Counted from the first letter of the stretch, positions 7,601 through 14,757 are shown. The stretch: DNA of 14,972 nucleotides from Parachlamydia sp. (GCA_021298935.1 JAJTHR010000318.1:1-14972), one strand, 5' to 3'. Made by a program: numbers and translations. Notes: generated by a model from the sequence alone, not told the origin.

Positions 7601-7726
7601 CACAAGGCTTTTATAACAAATGAAATTTTAGCCGTTGAAGTCACATTTGGGCCCAATGACGGTAAAGAATGGGATTTAAATGGCGAAATGACAAGAATCG
7701 CCATTCTTAAAAAGGAGAGCGCTTAA
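4607..7726 (+). CDS. ileS: Isoleucyl-tRNA synthetase, type 2 (eukaryote-like)
   Basis: This 1039-residue cytosolic class I synthetase charges tRNA-Ile with isoleucine. The signature PPFATGLPHYGHIL carries the HIGH-equivalent HYGH at 54 to 57. The KMSKS loop is KMSKR at 591 to 595 (followed by LKNYPDP). The editing CP1 domain is marked by AWTTTPWT, and the RDWAISRNRYWGTPIPLW block precedes the second half of the Rossmann fold. An anticodon-binding domain (NWYIRRSRRRFW) and a long C-terminal extension complete it. WDCHGLPVE, HYGH and KMSKR belong to the type-2 IleRS class shared with eukaryotes and some bacteria including Chlamydiae, which is typically insensitive to mupirocin. The ribosome site is weak (GAAGG, 14 bases upstream). 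The start is supported by the MFSEV...LDEREKEILSYW opening expected of the family. It is complete, with no frameshift. Confidence 0.97.
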   Translation: MFSEVPPKTLDEREKEILSYWAKQQTFEKSISNRSDSPHFTFYDGPPFATGLPHYGHILASTIKDVVLRYKTMKGFCVPRRFGWDCHGLPVENEIEKTFGLSGAKSIENFGIDRFNEECRNIVLRYTEEWKSTITRMGRWVDFNQIWKTMDQPFMESVWWAFKELYKKGLVYEGYKVMPFSAKLGTPLSNFEASENYKEVDDPSLTIAFQSRDNSNTYYLAWTTTPWTLISNLALMVNPMIEYVEILDHDSKRHYILASARLNGYYYDQDSYTILRTIPGIELEGKQYIPLFDYYNDRAHSGAFRILSEDSVSLEEGTGIVQTAPAFGEVDFYACQKVGIDPVCPVDNNGQFTAEIPEYAGLFVKDADKEIMRRLKSAGKIIHQGTIRHRYPFCPRSDTPLIYKTVTSWFVAVEKIKERLLDANSKVHWTPEHIQYGRFGKWLEGARDWAISRNRYWGTPIPLWRSLDGDLLVIGSIQELEDLTGTKITDLHRHFIDQLDIQKNGKTYKRIPEVFDCWFESGSMPYAQNHYPFENRELFEKNFPADFIAEGLDQTRGWFYTLTVLSAALFNQPAMKNVVVNGLILAEDGSKMSKRLKNYPDPGEMIKQYGADAIRLYLLHSPVVKANDLAFSKSGVELVLRQILLPFWNSFSFFNTYARIYDWKPSSATPQPEEAIDQWILSLLNKLIHEIELGMSEYDLSRAVEPFVNYIDQLTNWYIRRSRRRFWEATDSPDRQQAFETLYYVLLNLTKIAAPYTPFMSESIYQNLRTEDMPESVHLCDFPSYDQKSRNEKLEAEMAAVQVTVSLGHGLRKEHKLKVRQPLPSAHLASTDPRMIEFLKDQQHLIADELNVKEVTFSSNEEDFVRLKAKPNFRVLGKKAGKWMKLVHTIIEEFDQNQLSALMQNQTVKIDLQGHPLVLTSEDVQVERVVHEGIIAANQGTITIALNTTLTEELILEGLARELINKVNTMRRESNFDVTDRIHLHIEPTEQLLACIDKHKAFITNEILAVEVTFGPNDGKEWDLNGEMTRIAILKKESA

Positions 7727-7746
7727 AGCGCTCATCCTAATTTTTT
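7709..7746. terminator. Bidirectional terminator shared by ileS and lepB
   Basis: GAGCGCTTAAAGCGCTC (7717..7733) forms a stem with a 5-base or smaller loop. It is followed by TTTTTT on the plus strand (7741..7746) and by TTTTT on the minus strand (complement of 7709..7713). The ileS TAA (7724..7726) lies in the loop and the lepB TGA (7734..7732) overlaps the right arm, so one hairpin ends both convergent genes. Confidence 0.8.
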
Positions 7747-9627
7747 GTAAATAGGCTTCTTCATATTTCGCTGACGCACAATCCACCAAATAATTGTGAT
7801 GAGTAAGGCTGTCCCCCAAACCATCAGGCGAGGAACCGTTATTAACGGATACGGCTTTTGGTTAGGAATTCCCCATCTCTCACCCGGCGGCCAAATGATC
7901 AATGAAGGGGCGCCTTGTAAATTCGCTTCGGGGATCGGGCCAAACGAGCGGCTATCCTGGCTCATCGCATGGTTGTCTCCAAGCGCCAGGTAGTGCTTTT
8001 CAGGGATTTTTAATCCAAAAGCACTAATAAACGACTTATCCAGCTCTCCATTTTCATTGATTGGCGGACCATAATCTTTAAAGCCAACATACGGCTCTTT
8101 CTCGCTTGCCTCATTGGCGCGCTTCTCTTCCCTTTCGTTAAAGGAATTGAGAAGGGGATCTTCTTTATCCATTAAGATGCCTCCCATGGCATACAGGCTG
8201 CCATCCCGAAAGTAAACATAGCGGTTAGGGAAAAAGGGCTGCTGCTCGCTTTGAGGCTCGATATGGGTATTCATTTCAATGCCCACATTGAAAAGGCGTT
8301 GGACATGTTCTGGTTTTAAGCTATATATAGGATCCTCTTTTGGCAAGAGGGAAGCATATCCGCCAAAACCAATCTTATATCCCTTTCCGTAGTACATTTC
8401 ATAGGTTCCATCTTCTAAGCCGGCAAACGAAGGGCTTGTTTTGGAAGGAGATTTTTTTCCCTCGACCCGGTAGGGGAACGCTTTGCCATTTTGCACTAAA
8501 AAGCGGCAGGTGTACATATTCTCCATGAGCGCTTTTAAATGCTTTTCTTTCAAGGGCAGAAGGGTTGAAAAACCTTTGATATTGGCCCCGTATTCAGATA
8601 GAAGAGGAGCTGGATAGCTTAAACTGGGGGTATGGCGAAGCTCGAGGTAGAGAAGCCCCTCTTCCATCTTATCTAAAGGATAAGAGGTGAATTGTTCGAC
8701 TTCTTTTTTCGACAGTAGCCTGGCAAGCGCATAATTGCGGATGCCCCATAAATCGCTATAGGTTTGAATTCCCTCATGTGGTTTCGATTGAGCGAGCGGA
8801 TTATCTTTGAGCCATTCCTTGCCATTAAAGACTTCGCCATCAATCCCATTGGATTGAAAACGATACCGCCCTGCATTCAGGTTGAAATGATTGAATACAG
8901 CAGATTTGATTAGCTTTGTTTTCGAATCCTGGACAAACGCGCGCCGTCCCTCGAAATTGGTGAAAGGAATATGCTCCAGTTTTTCTATATGAGTACTATT
9001 CCTAAGGTCAACCAGATCATTACCCTCTTTATCAAATCCAAAAATCTTACCGCCGTAAAAATAGAGGGTATCACCTGGTTTTCCCATGGCTCGCTTAATG
9101 TAGCGCTTTGTATAGGGGAAGATCCCCATAAATGTGGAATCAGAATCCAAATGAGGAATCCCATCGCCTGACCAGATCACAACGCCAGTGCGCTGAACAA
9201 GAGCCGGATCAAAATAAAAATGGGCAGTCTGAAGAGGGATATTTAAACCAAATGTCGTTTTGGTCACTGTCAGGTGGTCTTGCTCCTTAAAAGTCGGCCG
9301 CATCGAACCGGTTGGAATTTCATACAGCTCGAACCACATTTGACGCACAACCGTAGCAATTAAAAGCGCGACAACAATGGCAAAACCAATTTCTCTGATA
9401 TAATCCCAGGTCGATTTCTCTTTAAGAAAAGGCTCCAGCTCCAATGCCAGCCTGTTAGCCTCTTCACGATTTTGAGAGAGGACGGCCTGATCTAATGCCT
9501 CCAGACGCTCTTCCAAAAACTTTTTTCGCTCGGGAGCAAGGCTTTTATATTTTCTTTGATAGGATTTATAAGCAGCCTTTAAAATGTGGCGTGACTTATG
9601 CAGAGAATAGTTTTTTGATCTAAACAT
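7732..9627 (-). CDS. lepB: Type I signal peptidase, chlamydial long form
   Basis: This is the inner-membrane leader peptidase that cleaves signal peptides of exported proteins. An N-terminal cytosolic segment precedes one membrane span (about 82 to 102, FAIVVALLIATVVRQMW). The catalytic Ser lies in YEIPTGSMRP (S108), and the general-base Lys in YIKRAMGKPGD (K178). The closing box GDNHAMSQDSRSFG starts at about 550. A second hydrophobic segment (about 601 to 617) and a basic tail end the protein. The stretch from the Lys to the last box is about 370 residues, far longer than in Escherichia coli, and matches the unusually large chlamydial enzymes. Start choice: the reading frame extends 19 codons further up to 9684 (other ATGs at 9660 and 9639). 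None has a clear ribosome site, so I chose the start giving 631 residues, near the chlamydial length, opening MFRSKNYSLHKSR. The start is uncertain. Confidence 0.93.
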   Translation of the reverse strand: MFRSKNYSLHKSRHILKAAYKSYQRKYKSLAPERKKFLEERLEALDQAVLSQNREEANRLALELEPFLKEKSTWDYIREIGFAIVVALLIATVVRQMWFELYEIPTGSMRPTFKEQDHLTVTKTTFGLNIPLQTAHFYFDPALVQRTGVVIWSGDGIPHLDSDSTFMGIFPYTKRYIKRAMGKPGDTLYFYGGKIFGFDKEGNDLVDLRNSTHIEKLEHIPFTNFEGRRAFVQDSKTKLIKSAVFNHFNLNAGRYRFQSNGIDGEVFNGKEWLKDNPLAQSKPHEGIQTYSDLWGIRNYALARLLSKKEVEQFTSYPLDKMEEGLLYLELRHTPSLSYPAPLLSEYGANIKGFSTLLPLKEKHLKALMENMYTCRFLVQNGKAFPYRVEGKKSPSKTSPSFAGLEDGTYEMYYGKGYKIGFGGYASLLPKEDPIYSLKPEHVQRLFNVGIEMNTHIEPQSEQQPFFPNRYVYFRDGSLYAMGGILMDKEDPLLNSFNEREEKRANEASEKEPYVGFKDYGPPINENGELDKSFISAFGLKIPEKHYLALGDNHAMSQDSRSFGPIPEANLQGAPSLIIWPPGERWGIPNQKPYPLITVPRLMVWGTALLITIIWWIVRQRNMKKPIYKKLG

Positions 9628-9840
9628 AGTAAAACTCATAGATAACGGGGAAAGGAGCATAACAGGAAAGGATTCATTACTCAATCGCCCAATCCACTTT
9701 ACACCGTTTGTTTACCAAAAAAAAGTTGATAAAAGCCCTTTATTGTGGGAAATTTGTGCAAACAATGTCAGTAATTTAAACTTCCAATAAGTAAAAATTA
9801 ACATAAAATACTAAATATCAATAAAATACGTTATAAATAC

Positions 9841-9877
9841 CAAGTGGAATACCCTGGTTAAAGGGTTTCCTCACTTG
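9841..9877 (-). terminator. Hairpin at the end of the secreted-protein gene
   Basis: CAAGTG...ACCCT and AGGGT...CACTTG form an imperfect stem around the stop codon of the minus-strand gene ending at 9858. On the minus strand it is followed by GTATTTATAACGTATTTTATT, an interrupted T-rich stretch rather than a clean U-tract. It is a plausible but weak intrinsic terminator. The remaining gap up to about 9700 is AT-rich and presumably holds the lepB promoter, which I could not place. Confidence 0.45.
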
Positions 9878-10607
9878 TTGATATCTGCAGAGGGGGTAGA
9901 GGGGATTTTGGAGAATGCAGATGTCTGCCTGAATCGATAATCCGAATTTTTGCTTTCCCGATGGCGCCATTGATTTGCAGCCAGTAAGGAAAGTAGGCGG
10001 GGTAGAGTTCGCTTTCTTTAGGAAGATAAATATCGATGACTTTACCGGAAAGTTCGCTTCCGTCTCTTGCCCAGCGTGTGCGCCAGGCATCAAAGAAGAC
10101 ATTGTTTACAGGTTTTCCATCCACAATCATGCGCGGCTGCCACAAGGCTCGCCTGTCAATGCCCGGCCCCTTTGGTCCCACTCTTTTCCGTGCGGCATCA
10201 TCGATTCTCGTGAGTTTTAAATTAAGCAATTTAGACAAAAAGTTATCGGCATCGGGGATGGAGTACCAGCCATTTTTTGTAAAAGAAAAATAGCGCAGCA
10301 TTTGTCCGGTTGTCAAGTCGATATCATACATCACCCAGGAAGTATTTCCGGGGGCGTTGGCGAGAATCCACTCTTTCCAGCTAAGGGGCGGGCGTCTTCC
10401 GTCGGGGACGGACACCTCTTCGACAGTCACTACATTGTTCTTTTTGTCAAAAATGTGCATGAGCGTGTTTGTTTTATTGGACGAGACGACCAGGTAATCA
10501 CCCGGCCGGGCCCCTTTAAGATTTTCTTTTAGAAAAAGGCTATCGCTTGATGCAAAGGCTAGGCCGGAAAGCAGACAGCCAAAAATGAAAAAAAATCGAA
10601 ACCACAT
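9858..10607 (-). CDS. Exported protein of unknown function
   Basis: I do not recognise a named family for this 249-residue protein. The first 19 residues (MWFRFFFIFGCLLSGLAFA) are a hydrophobic signal sequence with an AFA cleavage site, so export through Sec and cleavage by signal peptidase I is likely; a lipoprotein with Cys11 is less likely because the lipobox is poor. The mature part is rich in aromatic and basic residues (WKEWILANAPGNTSWVMYDID, FDAWRTRWARDGSEL, YPAYFPYWLQINGAIGKAKIR) and looks mainly beta-stranded, ending in a Ser/Pro-rich tail. A near-perfect AAGGAGGAATT ribosome site lies just before the ATG, so the start is secure. It is divergent from pncB and separate from lepB. In Chlamydia a hypothetical gene follows lepB; whether this is its counterpart is untested. 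Confidence 0.8.
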   Translation of the reverse strand: MWFRFFFIFGCLLSGLAFASSDSLFLKENLKGARPGDYLVVSSNKTNTLMHIFDKKNNVVTVEEVSVPDGRRPPLSWKEWILANAPGNTSWVMYDIDLTTGQMLRYFSFTKNGWYSIPDADNFLSKLLNLKLTRIDDAARKRVGPKGPGIDRRALWQPRMIVDGKPVNNVFFDAWRTRWARDGSELSGKVIDIYLPKESELYPAYFPYWLQINGAIGKAKIRIIDSGRHLHSPKSPLPPLQISTSEETL

Positions 10608-10625
10608 AATTCCTCCTTGAAAGGC

Positions 10626-10661
10626 TTCACATAGAATAGAAAATCAGCTATTCTAATGCAA
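10626..10661. promoter_or_regulatory. Interleaved divergent promoters over an 8-bp dyad
   Basis: TAGAATAG (10632..10639) and CTATTCTA (10648..10655) form a perfect dyad with an 8-base spacer in the 68-base gap between the secreted-protein gene and pncB. On the plus strand TTCACA (10626..10631), 17 bases, then TATTCT (10649..10654) makes a promoter for pncB. On the minus strand TTGCAT (10661..10656), 17 bases, then TATTCT (10638..10633) makes a promoter for the other gene. The dyad carries both -10 hexamers, so the two promoters should compete or be controlled together. Confidence 0.45.
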
Positions 10662-10675
10662 TTTGAAAAGGACTT

Positions 10676-12145
10676 ATGCACCCTTCGACCGACCCCTCAC
10701 TCGCTTTGCTGACTGATCTTTACCAATTGACCATGTCCTATGGCTACTGGAAAAAAGGATTGGATATCAAAGAGGGAGTTTTTCATTTATTTTTTAGGCG
10801 CACCCCATTTCAGGGGGGCTTTGCCATTGCAGCCGGCCTGGAAGCTGTCATTAATTTCATTGAAAAATTTCATTTTGCATCAAGCGATTTAGCCTATCTG
10901 GAAACGATAGAGGGGCCGGATGGCGCTCCTTTATTTTCCTCCCCATTTTTAGACTATTTAGCACAACTCAAATTCACAGGAGACATTTGGGCTGTCCCGG
11001 AAGGGACTGTTGTCTTCCCGTATGAGCCCTTGCTCCGTATTCAGGCCCCTCTCATTCAATGCCAGATTTTAGAAACCCCCTTACTTAACTTAATCAATTT
11101 CCCCACACTGATTGCCACAAAATCGGCCCGCATTTGCATCGCAGCCCAAGGGGACCCCGTCCTTGAATTTGGCCTAAGGCGTGCGCAAGGAATCGATGGC
11201 GCCCTCACGGCAAGCCGGGCCGCTTATATTGGCGGGTGCGACTCCACCTCCAATGTCTTAGCCGGTAAGTTATTTGGCATTCCCCTTAAAGGCACTCATT
11301 CCCATAGCTGGGTCATGGTGTTTGATGAGGAACTTGAAGCCTTTCAGCAATATGCTGAAGCCATGCCAAACAATTGCGTCTTCCTCGTTGATACCTATGA
11401 CACCATTGAAGGGGTAAAAAAAGCCATTCAGGTCGGGGAGTGGCTGCAATCAAAAGGCAAGAAGCTGCTTGGCATACGCCTGGATTCGGGCGACCTTGCT
11501 GATTTAAGCATTCGCAGCCGCAAACTTCTGGATGAGGCAGGCTTTCAAGACACCCTCATTGTCGCAAGCAACGAGCTAGATGAAACTATCATCAGTGAAT
11601 TGAAAAGGCAAGGGGCGATGATCAATGTCTGGGGTGTCGGAACACATTTGACAACCTCGAAAGACCAGCCGGCGCTCGATGGCGTTTACAAATTGTCCGC
11701 ATTAAGAAGTCCGGGAGAAGAGTGGACCTATAAACTCAAATTATCCGAGCAGATGATGAAAGTCTCAAATCCGGGAATACTGCAGGTTAAAAGATACTTT
11801 AGCGCTCGTGAGAACATTGCGGATGTCATTTATGACGTGCAAATGCCCCTTGAAGAAGGCTCCCATTTTGTTGATCCCCTCGATCCCACAAAGGAGCGGG
11901 TATTAAGAAAGGGGCTCCAACAAAAAGATCTGCTTGTCCCGATCTTTGAACAGGGAAAGCGTGTGTACGACCTACCTAACATCCATCAAATCAGGACTTA
12001 CACCAAAGAAGAGGTAAGCCGCTTTCCGGTCGGTATTAAACGTTTTTTGAATCCGCATCTTTATCAGGTAGGGATGGAAAAAAGGCTGTACGATATTAAA
12101 ATCAATAAAATCAAACAAGTGCGGCAACCCACCCCCTTGTCGTGA
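10676..12145 (+). CDS. pncB: Nicotinate phosphoribosyltransferase
   Basis: This 489-residue cytosolic enzyme joins nicotinate to PRPP, using ATP, to give nicotinate mononucleotide in the Preiss-Handler NAD salvage pathway. The N-terminal LTDLYQLTMSYGYWKKG is the family hallmark. GLRRAQGIDGALTASRAAYIGG starts at 166, and GTHSHSW at 206 to 212 carries the His (probably H210) that is phosphorylated in the catalytic cycle. LDSGDL at 269 to 274 binds the phosphoribosyl moiety, and INVWGVGTHLTTS follows. The length fits the long NAPRT class (about 490) found in Firmicutes and eukaryotes, not the 400-residue proteobacterial PncB. AAAAGGA precedes the ATG by 4 to 5 bases. pncA starts 7 bases after its stop, so the two are an operon. 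Confidence 0.95.
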   Translation: MHPSTDPSLALLTDLYQLTMSYGYWKKGLDIKEGVFHLFFRRTPFQGGFAIAAGLEAVINFIEKFHFASSDLAYLETIEGPDGAPLFSSPFLDYLAQLKFTGDIWAVPEGTVVFPYEPLLRIQAPLIQCQILETPLLNLINFPTLIATKSARICIAAQGDPVLEFGLRRAQGIDGALTASRAAYIGGCDSTSNVLAGKLFGIPLKGTHSHSWVMVFDEELEAFQQYAEAMPNNCVFLVDTYDTIEGVKKAIQVGEWLQSKGKKLLGIRLDSGDLADLSIRSRKLLDEAGFQDTLIVASNELDETIISELKRQGAMINVWGVGTHLTTSKDQPALDGVYKLSALRSPGEEWTYKLKLSEQMMKVSNPGILQVKRYFSARENIADVIYDVQMPLEEGSHFVDPLDPTKERVLRKGLQQKDLLVPIFEQGKRVYDLPNIHQIRTYTKEEVSRFPVGIKRFLNPHLYQVGMEKRLYDIKINKIKQVRQPTPLS

Positions 12146-12152
12146 GGACCCA

Positions 12153-12785
12153 ATGAAAGCTCTTTTAGTTGTGGATTTACAGAATGATTTTCTACCAGGC
12201 GGGGCGCTCGGCGTCCATGGAGGGGATGAGATCATACCATTGATCAATGAAATGATCCATTATCCCTTTGACCTCATCATCGCGACCAAAGATTGGCACC
12301 CCTCAACGCATGGCAGCTTTGCCAGCGTGCACCAAAAAAAACCCGGAAAGCACATCACCTTAAGTGGAATGGATCAAACCCTTTGGCCTGACCACTGCGT
12401 CCAGCAGACCCAAGGCTCAAATTTTGCCCTCGGATGGGACCAAACCTGCATAAATAAAGTTTTTTATAAAGGAACAGATGCAGCGATTGATAGTTATAGC
12501 GCCTTTTTTGATAATGGGCATATCAAATCAACCGGCCTCTCTGACTATCTCAAAGAAAATAGCATTAAAGAGGTGTTTATCGCAGGGCTGACGACTGAAT
12601 ATTGCGTCAAATACACAGTGCTTGATGCGCTCCAGCTGGGATTTAATCCGTACGTGGTGGTGGATGCATGTCGTCCTGTTGATCTGGTAAAGGGTGATGG
12701 GGCGCTGGCTCTTCAGGTAATGCAGCAGGCGGGAGCCACACTTCTTTCGTTTGGCGATTTAAAAGCCTTAATTGCTCAGAAATAA
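12153..12785 (+). CDS. pncA: Nicotinamidase
   Basis: This 210-residue isochorismatase-fold enzyme hydrolyses nicotinamide to nicotinate and ammonia. The catalytic triad is visible: D8 in VVDLQNDF, K106 in KVFYKGTD, and C151 in GLTTEYCVKYT. Metal-binding residues are D47 and H49 in KDWHPSTH, with H81 in WPDHCV. The following IDSYSAF is also typical. The ribosome site GAGGA overlaps the pncB stop codon, indicating translational coupling; its product is the substrate of the PncB encoded just upstream. The last 143 bases overlap a convergent reading frame on the minus strand that codes for a small membrane protein. Confidence 0.95.
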   Translation: MKALLVVDLQNDFLPGGALGVHGGDEIIPLINEMIHYPFDLIIATKDWHPSTHGSFASVHQKKPGKHITLSGMDQTLWPDHCVQQTQGSNFALGWDQTCINKVFYKGTDAAIDSYSAFFDNGHIKSTGLSDYLKENSIKEVFIAGLTTEYCVKYTVLDALQLGFNPYVVVDACRPVDLVKGDGALALQVMQQAGATLLSFGDLKALIAQK

Positions 12786-12963
12786 AGAAGAGTTCGCGGA
12801 AGGACCATAAAGAAAGAAGGCCTAATGCCAAAAAGCCCAAAGCGCCCGTCCAGCCGGGAAGGTGAACATCCCCGATGGTGATGGGAATATTAAAAATTAG
12901 GCGGGCAAAATTTGCTAAAGCGCCGGCGGCCAAAAGTAAGCTTGAGAGACATAATGTTTTCAT
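12643..12963 (-). CDS. Small membrane protein of unknown function, antisense to pncA 3' end
   Basis: This 106-residue protein has a hydrophobic N-terminus (MKTLCLSSLLLAAGALANF) and a second membrane segment (TGALGFLALGLLSLWSF) separated by ARLIFNIPITIGDVHLPGW. A charged, Pro/His-rich C-terminal tail follows. The two spans suggest an inner-membrane hairpin with both ends on one side. The membrane part fills the gap between pncA and the YggU gene, which otherwise has no gene. The tail lies antisense to the last 143 bases of pncA. The start at 12963 is preferred because an upstream ATG at 13005 would overlap the divergent gene; a weak GAAG lies before it. The protein-like composition of the membrane part argues it is real, but the tail could be an accidental extension. 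Confidence 0.5.
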   Translation of the reverse strand: MKTLCLSSLLLAAGALANFARLIFNIPITIGDVHLPGWTGALGFLALGLLSLWSFRELFFISEQLRLLNRQTKEVWLPPAALPEEPAPHHPLPDQQDDMHPPPRTD

Positions 12964-12989
12964 AATTTCTTCATAACGCAAAAAATGAA

Positions 12990-13262
12990 ATGTTGCAAGA
13001 AACAATCATAAAGATAAAAGTTATTTCCAATGCTTCCAGGTCGGAAATCATCGGTTGGATCGAAGGAGTATTAAAAATCAGGCTGGCGGCAGTGCCGGCA
13101 AAAGGGGAAGCGAACGCCGAGCTCATTCATTACCTCTCCAAAGTACTAAGCTTGGGTCGCTCCAAAATAAAGATAGTGAAAGGGGAGACGGCCCGTCTTA
13201 AGCAGATTTGCATTCAGGCGCCCCTCTCTTATGTCCTTCAGAAATTAAACCATGGTGAATAG
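12990..13262 (+). CDS. YggU/DUF167 family protein
   Basis: This 90-residue protein belongs to the DUF167 (UPF0235, YggU) family of small proteins of about 90 to 100 residues whose function is not established. The family pattern is clear: KVISNASRSEIIGW, LKIRLAAVPAKGEANAELIHYLSKVL, and IKIVKGETARLKQICI, corresponding to the usual 'V.pgaSr..i', 'lkvrv.apPv.GkAN..li..La..l' and 'i.iv.G..sr.K'. The ribosome site is poor. It is divergent from the small membrane protein (26-base gap) and its stop codon is followed directly by the ATG of the carboxypeptidase, suggesting translational coupling. Confidence 0.88.
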   Translation: MLQETIIKIKVISNASRSEIIGWIEGVLKIRLAAVPAKGEANAELIHYLSKVLSLGRSKIKIVKGETARLKQICIQAPLSYVLQKLNHGE

Positions 13263-14750
13263 ATGATAAGGAAAATGTCTTTCATTTGCGTCCTGCTAGT
13301 GAGCGCTCTCTACGGTGTCAAAGAAACCAAGTGCCAATACTCAGAAACATTTTCTGAAACCAGGCATGAGGCGGTCATTCAGGGCAATAAAATTGCCTAT
13401 AAAGCCGTCGCCGGCAATTTTCTCCTAAAAAATCAAAAGTGCGAGCCCACAGCCAGCCTCTTCTTCGTCAGCTATACCAAGGAAGGGAGCGAAGACCTCG
13501 AACGACCCGTCACATTCTGCTTTAATGGAGGGCCAGGCTCCTCCTCTGTTTGGCTGCATTTAGGAATGTTTGGTCCCAAGCGCGTCCTCCTCAGCGAACA
13601 GGGCGACTCCATGCCTCCCTATCAACTCGTCAACAACGACTATTCCCTCTTAGACCTCACCGACCTCGTTTTCATCGACCCCGTCTCGACTGGATTTAGC
13701 CAGTCCATTCCTCCGGAAAATGCCAAAAATTTCCATGGCGTCGAGGAGGACATCAAGTCGATCGCCGAGTTTATCAGGCTTTACCTCACCCGCTTTGACC
13801 GTTGGCAGTCGCCCAAATTCATCGCAGGCGAAAGCTATGGAACCACCCGTGCAGCTGGCCTTGCAGGGCACTTACACGATCAACATTACATCAATGTCAA
13901 TGGAATCATCCTCATTTCCTCCATCTTGAATTTCAATTCCTTTGATTTCAGCCCAGGAAACGATCTGGGGCCGCTCCTCTTTTTCCCCACCTATACAGCG
14001 ACCGCCTGGTACCACCGCAAACTCGCCCCCGAGTTGCTAAACCTGCCCCTTGCCGACGTTTTACAAAAATCAATCCAATTCGTTGAAAATTCCTACATAA
14101 AAGCCCTCTTCCGAGGCTCGAACCTTTCCCAAGCCGACGTTCATGACGTGGCCCTCCAAATGTCCCGCCTAACGAGCCTAAAGCCTGAATACATAGCCCG
14201 TTCCAACCTACGTATTGATGACATGCGCTTCATGAAAGAGCTCCTCCGCGGTCAAAACCAGACAGTTGGCCGCTTTGACAGCCGCATTCTTGGAACGGAT
14301 GGCGATTCGCTCAGGCTCCAATTTGAGTATGATCCAAGCATCAATGCCATCTTTAGTGCCTTTACAGGAACTTTCAATCATTACATAAGAAATGACCTTA
14401 AATGGGAATCAAGCAAAAATTATGAAATTTTAACGAGTGTGCATCCTTGGGATTATGGCTCCGGCCATCAGTGTTTTAACGTCGCCGATACGCTCAGCAG
14501 CGCAATGATAAAAAATGCGAAAATGACAATCTTTGTAGCAAGCGGCTATTACGATCTGGCCACTCCCTTTTACGCAACCGAGTACACCTTTTCGCACCTC
14601 AACCTGCCGCGCCCGATCCAAGAGCAAGTGACCATGAAAAACTACGAAGCGGGGCACATGATGTATATTTTTCCCCCGGTTCTTAAAAAGCTCAAAAGCG
14701 ACCTGGCGGACTATTATATAAGGACGTTAAAAAAGCAGGAAGACGTCTAA
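13263..14750 (+). CDS. Exported S10-family serine carboxypeptidase
   Basis: This 495-residue protein is a peptidase S10 (carboxypeptidase Y-like) enzyme that removes C-terminal residues from peptides. The oxyanion/substrate motif FNGGPGSSS is at 88 to 95, and the nucleophile S191 lies in AGESYGTTRAA. The remaining triad members are D431 in ASGYYDLATPF and H465 in EAGHMMYIF. The first 25 or so residues (RKMSFICVLLVSALYGV) look like a signal sequence, so action in the periplasm or beyond is likely. The start abuts the DUF167 stop; a second ATG 12 bases later (residue 5) is possible. S10 enzymes are common in eukaryotes and scattered in soil bacteria, so horizontal transfer or a host-facing role is conceivable. 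The catalytic residues are intact. Confidence 0.92.
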   Translation: MIRKMSFICVLLVSALYGVKETKCQYSETFSETRHEAVIQGNKIAYKAVAGNFLLKNQKCEPTASLFFVSYTKEGSEDLERPVTFCFNGGPGSSSVWLHLGMFGPKRVLLSEQGDSMPPYQLVNNDYSLLDLTDLVFIDPVSTGFSQSIPPENAKNFHGVEEDIKSIAEFIRLYLTRFDRWQSPKFIAGESYGTTRAAGLAGHLHDQHYINVNGIILISSILNFNSFDFSPGNDLGPLLFFPTYTATAWYHRKLAPELLNLPLADVLQKSIQFVENSYIKALFRGSNLSQADVHDVALQMSRLTSLKPEYIARSNLRIDDMRFMKELLRGQNQTVGRFDSRILGTDGDSLRLQFEYDPSINAIFSAFTGTFNHYIRNDLKWESSKNYEILTSVHPWDYGSGHQCFNVADTLSSAMIKNAKMTIFVASGYYDLATPFYATEYTFSHLNLPRPIQEQVTMKNYEAGHMMYIFPPVLKKLKSDLADYYIRTLKKQEDV

Positions 14751-14757
14751 AAAGAGC

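Noticed and set aside
8673..8876. 67-codon minus-strand frame inside lepB
   Set aside because: It is an alternative frame within the lepB insertion, without a ribosome site or recognisable sequence.
10036..10293. Plus-strand frames opposite the secreted-protein gene
   Set aside because: The minus-strand gene has a signal sequence and an excellent ribosome site; the plus-strand frames have neither and overlap it entirely.
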